DNA of 64,000 nt, taken from assembly GCF_900078685.2 (NCBI RefSeq), contig NZ_LT546166.1, forward strand, positions 3,540,954 to 3,604,953, in the 5' to 3' direction. The notes under the pieces are model-generated. The model saw nothing but the letters and a program-made list of their open reading frames with translations. It was not told the DNA's origin and made no database searches. Position 1 is the stretch's first letter, and each line of letters opens with the position of its first letter. Source of the stretch: Mycolicibacter icosiumassiliensis (GTDB taxonomy: Bacteria; Actinomycetota; Actinomycetes; Mycobacteriales; Mycobacteriaceae). Positions 60,493-64,000 of this stretch are shown here, piece by piece. The position numbers were made by a program, and so were the translations under genes.

Positions 60493-61524
60493 TTACAACA
60501 GCTCTTTGGCCAGCAACTCGCAAGTGCGTTCCCGTCCGGGGGCGGTGGCCGGGTCGGTGCCGCGATACGCCGAGGCGACCGGGTTGATCATCACCTCGTC
60601 GACGGCGAAGTGCTCCGCGAGCGCGGTGAGCTGCTCGGCCGCTTCGGCCGGTGTGCCCACGACCGCGCGCCGCAATCCGCTGTCGATGATGCGCTGTTCA
60701 GAATCGGAGACCGCCGCGGCCTGCGCGTCCTCGACCAGATCAACCGCCCCCAGCGGCCGCCCGGTCCGCAGCCGGGCCATCATCTGCAGGTTGGGCAGCA
60801 TCAACGCCGTTGCCTCGTCACGGGTTTCGGCAACGGAGGCGTTGACGGTCAGAAACGTCGTCGGCGCCGCACACACGTCGCTCGGCGTGAAATTCTCCCG
60901 GTAGTAGGCCAGTGCCTCCTCGGTGCCCTGACCGGAGAAGTGATGGGCGAACACGTACGGCAGCCCCTTGGCCGCGGCCAGCCGCGCCGAATACATGCTC
61001 GACCCCAGCAGCCACAGCCGCGGCTCGCCGGCGGCGGCCGGAGTGGCCTTGAGCAGGTAGTCGCCGTCACGCAACTGGACCTGCACACCGCGGCTGCTCA
61101 TCATGGCCCGCACGTGATCGAGATAGTCGGGGAAGTTCTCGATGTCTTCCTCGCCACGCCCGGAACGCAGCATGACCGAGGTAACCGGGTCGGAGCCGGG
61201 CGCCCGCCCAATGCCTAAGTCGATGCGCCCGGGTGCGGCGGCCTCCAACAACGCGAACTGCTCGGCGACCGCCAGCGGGGCATGGTTGGGCAGCATCACC
61301 CCGCCCGAACCGAGCCGCACCCGCGACGTCTGCGCGGCGAGGTACGCCAGCAGTACCGGCGGGCTGGTGGCCCCCACCGACGGCATGTTGTGGTGCTCGG
61401 CCACCCAATATCTGGTGAATCCGAGCCGGTCAGCGGTCTGGACCAGCCGCACCGTCGCCGCCAGCGCGTCGGCAGTGGTCCGGTCGGTACGGACCGGGAC
61501 GAGATCAAGAACGGAAAGCTGCAC
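60493..61524 (-). CDS. LLM-class flavin-dependent oxidoreductase, MsnO8-like
   Basis: 343 residues starting MQLSVLDLVPVRTDRTTADAL. The start, YWVAEHHNMPSVGATSPPVL and SGGVMLPNHAPLAVAEQFAL are hallmarks of the alkanal-monooxygenase-like (MsnO8) subgroup; GRIDLGIGRAPGSDP follows. The substrate is unknown and the flavin type (FMN or F420) is not certain. It is convergent with the PecA-like gene, with 5 bases between. Confidence 0.9.
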   Translation of the reverse strand: MQLSVLDLVPVRTDRTTADALAATVRLVQTADRLGFTRYWVAEHHNMPSVGATSPPVLLAYLAAQTSRVRLGSGGVMLPNHAPLAVAEQFALLEAAAPGRIDLGIGRAPGSDPVTSVMLRSGRGEEDIENFPDYLDHVRAMMSSRGVQVQLRDGDYLLKATPAAAGEPRLWLLGSSMYSARLAAAKGLPYVFAHHFSGQGTEEALAYYRENFTPSDVCAAPTTFLTVNASVAETRDEATALMLPNLQMMARLRTGRPLGAVDLVEDAQAAAVSDSEQRIIDSGLRRAVVGTPAEAAEQLTALAEHFAVDEVMINPVASAYRGTDPATAPGRERTCELLAKELL

Positions 61525-61646
61525 GCTGGGTTACAACACGGACAGCCGGCTGAACCTTCCCGGGCCGGCGGTGCAGGCGTTATCACCGCCGCTCGGGACC
61601 GAAACCTCATCGGTCACAGGCGTCACCGGTTCGGGATTACGTGGCC

Positions 61647-61703
61647 AGTGCCCGCCTCTGAGCGACAACCTGCATGATTTGTCGCTCGGAGCCGGACAAC
61701 GCT
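61647..61703. repeat. Inverted repeat related to 52664-52741 (copy 2)
   Basis: The left arm AGTGCCCGCCTCTGAGCGAC (from 61647) and a right arm from 61679 reading TTGTCGCTCGGAGCCGGACA form a hairpin whose core TGAGCGACAA/TTGTCGCTCG matches 9 of 10. Both arms share the AGTTGCCCGCCTYTGAGCGA consensus of the repeat at 52664. Like that copy, it lies shortly upstream of a toxin-antitoxin operon. Confidence 0.55.
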
Positions 61704-61803
61704 GTACATGGTCGCGCGGCGGTGGCTGGTGGGGCGGATGTTGCTACCGGTTGGCAGCCTTCTCACCCAACGCGTACGACGTTTCCGTGTTACGTTAGCG
61801 TGT

Positions 61804-62046
61804 ATGGCGGAGACGTTGACCATTCGGCTGGATGCCGACGATCGTGCGGCACTCGAAGCGGCAGCCCAGAGGCAAGGCAAGGGGCTGAGCGCGTTCGTTC
61901 GAGAGGTCGCCGAGGCCAAGGCGCGGCAGCTGCGACGCGAGGCGATTCGGGCAGACGGCGAGCGGGTGGTGGCCCACCTGGCCGAGCACCCCGAGGCGCG
62001 GGGCGAACTCGATGAGTTCGGGACTCCGCTGACCGACCTGCCGTGA
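61804..62046 (+). CDS. mazE: MazE-like ribbon-helix-helix antitoxin
   Basis: 80 residues from ATG 61804. ETLTIRLDADDRAALEAAA and GKGLSAFVREVAEAKARQL form a ribbon-helix-helix domain, and the acidic C-terminus (DEFGTPLTDLP) would bind the toxin. A TACGTT box at 61791-61796 lies 7 bases before the start. It overlaps mazF by 4 bp. In mycobacteria MazE antitoxins are of this type rather than the AbrB type. Confidence 0.88.
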   Translation: MAETLTIRLDADDRAALEAAAQRQGKGLSAFVREVAEAKARQLRREAIRADGERVVAHLAEHPEARGELDEFGTPLTDLP

Positions 62047-62399
62047 GCCGGCCCGCGGCCGGCAGCATCGTGGTCGTTGATTGGCGCGGCGGTGCACTGC
62101 CGCAAGAGCCCGGGCGATCGCGCCCCGCTATCGTCGTCGAAGACCACGAGTTGTTTCCGGACGACTACCCCAACATTCTGGTGGTTCCGTTGACTCGCGA
62201 CGAGGGACTGGCGCACAGGTCGTTCGCGGAACGCATCGAGCCAACACCGGAAAATGGAGCCGATGCGACGAGTTGGGCCTTAGCCCATCACGTCACCAGC
62301 GTGTCGTTGCGCCGCGTCACACCCACAGCGTCGCGGGTCAGCGCGGTGCAGTTGGCGAGCATTCGCAAGCGCATTGCAGTATCTATCGGCGCCATCTGA
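62043..62399 (+). CDS. mazF: MazF/PemK-family endoribonuclease toxin
   Basis: 118 residues from GTG 62043. SIVVVDWRGGALPQEPGRSR and RPAIVVEDHELFPDDYPNIL match the PemK/MazF beta-barrel, with the catalytic Arg region in PGRSRPAIVV and the later LVVPLTRDE. MazF enzymes cut single-stranded RNA at short sequences. The module is complete with its antitoxin. The cleavage sequence cannot be predicted. Confidence 0.9.
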   Translation: MSRPAAGSIVVVDWRGGALPQEPGRSRPAIVVEDHELFPDDYPNILVVPLTRDEGLAHRSFAERIEPTPENGADATSWALAHHVTSVSLRRVTPTASRVSAVQLASIRKRIAVSIGAI

Positions 62400-62411
62400 T
62401 GCTGCCCACCA

Positions 62412-63233
62412 TCAGTCCCCCAGGCCCGCCAGCGCCGTAGCCCGGCTGAAGACGTCGTCCAGCATCGCCGGGGTCAGCCGACCGGTGAACATATTCTGTT
62501 GACTGGGGTGATAGCAGCCCAGCAGCCGCAACGTCGGACCGAGTTCGGCGACCGCGCCGTGGCCGAACTTCGGCTTGGGTTTGGGCACCTGCTCGGCGGC
62601 GATCCGCAGCGCGATCTGCCAGGCGAAGCCGCCCAGCGCAATCATCACCCGCACCTGTGGAGCGATCAGCTGCCATTCGGCGTCGATCCACGGTGCACAG
62701 GTGTTGCGCTCGACCGTCGTCGGAGCGTTGTCCGGCGGGGCGCAGCGCACCGGGGCGATGATCCGGATGTCGTTGGCGTGCAACCCATCCGCGGAATCGA
62801 CACTGGTGGGCTGGTTGACCAGGCCGGCTCGGTAGAGCGCGGCGTACAACTGGTCGCCCGATCGGTCGCCGGTGAACATCCGGCCGGTGCGGTTGGCGCC
62901 ATTGGCGGCAGGGGCCAATCCGACGATCACGATCTTGGGCTTCGGTGCGCCCCAACCGGGCACCGGCCGCCCCCAATAGGGCTGGTCGGCGAAGGACTTT
63001 CGCTTGGTCACCGCCACCTGTTCGCGCCAGGTCACCAATCGCGGGCAGGCCCGGCAGACGCTGATCAGGGCGTCGAGTTCGTCGATCGACTCGACTTGGT
63101 CGGCCAGCTGCGCCACCTGCGCGGAGTCGACAGCCGGCGGCGTGTCCGGGGTTGCCGGGTCCCCGGGCCAGCCGGAGCCGGGCGGCACCGGAGAGTCGAA
63201 CGGCTGACCGGTGCGGGGGTGCGGGTGCATCAC
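62412..63233 (-). CDS. udgB: Uracil-DNA glycosylase, family 5 (UdgB)
   Basis: 273 residues. GLAPAANGANRTGRMFTGD is motif A, where GLAPA rather than GEAPG marks UdgB, and GCYHPSQQNMFTGR holds the conserved His near the end. Cysteines in VCRACPRL, APVRCAPPDNAP and LGCYHPSQ are the likely [4Fe-4S] ligands. The enzyme removes uracil and deaminated purines and is suited to high-GC genomes. It equals Rv1259. Confidence 0.93.
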   Translation of the reverse strand: MMHPHPRTGQPFDSPVPPGSGWPGDPATPDTPPAVDSAQVAQLADQVESIDELDALISVCRACPRLVTWREQVAVTKRKSFADQPYWGRPVPGWGAPKPKIVIVGLAPAANGANRTGRMFTGDRSGDQLYAALYRAGLVNQPTSVDSADGLHANDIRIIAPVRCAPPDNAPTTVERNTCAPWIDAEWQLIAPQVRVMIALGGFAWQIALRIAAEQVPKPKPKFGHGAVAELGPTLRLLGCYHPSQQNMFTGRLTPAMLDDVFSRATALAGLGD

Positions 63234-63270
63234 ATCATCCTGCCGTCGGGGTGCGGGCGATGAGCGACGA

Positions 63271-64000
63271 CTACGAAGAAAGCCGCTCCGCCGTCGCCCG
63301 GATCTCGCGGATGTACCGGTCCCGCTCGGCTGCGCTCACCTGCCGGCGCAGCGGCCCCAACTGCAATTCATAGGTCGCCACACCCTTCTCGAATACCGGG
63401 GCAGCCAGGTAGCTCACCGACAACGCCTGTGGGCTGGCGAGTTGCTCTGCGGTATAAGGGTTTCCGTTCACGCCGGTCAGCAGTTCGAAGACCCGCTGCC
63501 GCAGCGCGGTGCGGCGGGGATGCTCGGCCAGCAGCTCGACCACCTCGGCGAGTACATCGAGCGCCTCCAAACCCGGCCCGCCAAGGCCGAATACCACGAC
63601 GCCGTTCTGACGTACCTGGTCCAAGGCGTCGTCCAGCACGTCGCGACCGACGTCCTGTGCCGATTCCAACCACTGCTGCCGGGCTTGCGCATCGCGGTGC
63701 GCGACCACGCTGACGCCGACCGGCGCCAACAGCGGTAACCGAACCCCGACACCGACGCCGGCGGGGATGCGCCCGCGGCCACGGACCAGGGTCAAGAAGC
63801 TCAACTCCGTCGGCCCCACCAAAGCCAGACCGGCTCCGCAGCCGGCCCGCTCGGCCATCTGCTCGATCAGGTGTGCGCCCTCGGTCGACAGCGGCCACAG
63901 CCGCCGTACCGTCTCGGCGACGCCGATCAGCCCGGGCCCCAGGGTGTACTTGCGATCGGCCCGGCGCGCTGCCCATCCCGCCTGCTCCAATGCCAGCAGG
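63271..64000 (-). CDS. IclR-family transcriptional regulator, partial (5' end off window)
   Basis: The frame is open to the right edge. It begins within the winged helix (LLALEQAGWAARRADRKYTL, then GPGLIGVAETVRR) and continues through the IclR ligand-binding domain: GAGLALVGPTELSFLTLVRG, a GVGVGVRLPLLAPVGVS pocket and RQQWLESAQDVGRDVLDDAL. The N-terminal HTH start is beyond 64000. The C-terminus is RATAERLSS. It lies 37 bases from udgB. The regulated genes are not in view. Confidence 0.85.
   Translation of the reverse strand, partial: LLALEQAGWAARRADRKYTLGPGLIGVAETVRRLWPLSTEGAHLIEQMAERAGCGAGLALVGPTELSFLTLVRGRGRIPAGVGVGVRLPLLAPVGVSVVAHRDAQARQQWLESAQDVGRDVLDDALDQVRQNGVVVFGLGGPGLEALDVLAEVVELLAEHPRRTALRQRVFELLTGVNGNPYTAEQLASPQALSVSYLAAPVFEKGVATYELQLGPLRRQVSAAERDRYIREIRATAERLSS

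Overview
The window is G+C-rich actinobacterial DNA and reads as a mycobacterial chromosome, probably of the Mycolicibacter / M. terrae type. Supporting signs are gene order matching the M. tuberculosis Rv1302-to-Rv1259 block (inverted here), F420/LLM-type oxidoreductases, LprB/LprC lipoproteins, PGRS-like glycine-rich proteins, a GjpA-type porin, many GTG starts, and several TANNNT boxes placed exactly as in leaderless mycobacterial promoters. Species assignment is inference.

Layout. (1) 1-12,600, minus strand: a tightly packed housekeeping run (argS, lysA, hom, thrC, thrB, then rho, rpmE, prfA, prmC, sua5, wecA), with many neighbours overlapping by 4 bp, followed by tRNA-Arg(CCG). (2) 12,780-18,850, accessory: a small HTH protein, an LLM oxidoreductase, a class II Fic protein under a symmetrical four-site operator, a broken VapC toxin, a secreted DUF4185 protein, a second LLM gene whose middle has been inverted between 54-bp inverted repeats, and a VOC protein. 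(3) 18,860-23,500, sulfate assimilation: Rrf2 regulator, cysQ, cysNC, cysD, plus a beta-carbonic anhydrase. (4) 23,700-30,560: oppBCDA peptide importer followed by an overlapping FAD monooxygenase.

(5) 30,560-47,580 is a variable island between oppA and lprC. It holds an orphan antitoxin with a truncated toxin, a small unknown protein, a hairpin-rich stretch ending in a strong terminator (candidate structured RNA), a multi-spanning membrane protein divergent from a 1,227-residue membrane-anchored KAP NTPase, a secreted glycine/alanine-rich protein, an XRE regulator, an IS3-family element, an integrase-like relic, a PGRS-like protein with a frame break at a C6 tract, a GjpA-like porin, and four MarR-family genes plus one fragment. 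At least seven copies of a shared palindrome (RAAM-N6-GTTY) lie next to the last group.

(6) 47,590-64,000 returns to the conserved order: lprC/lprB, a heterodimeric ABC exporter pair, VapBC, an Acg-type nitroreductase, a pH-sensor-type adenylate cyclase, a PatB-like aminotransferase, AraC regulator, VOC, HIT and Ddn-family proteins, a frameshifted PecA-like aspartic protease, an LLM protein, MazEF, UdgB and a partial IclR-type regulator.

The two least ordinary objects are the intragenic inversion at 17,992-18,179, which is frame-neutral and would restore a normal LLM protein if flipped, and the MarR/operator cluster at 44,866-47,554. The KAP NTPase locus is the best candidate for an uncharacterised defence-like system, but nothing in the sequence proves that role.
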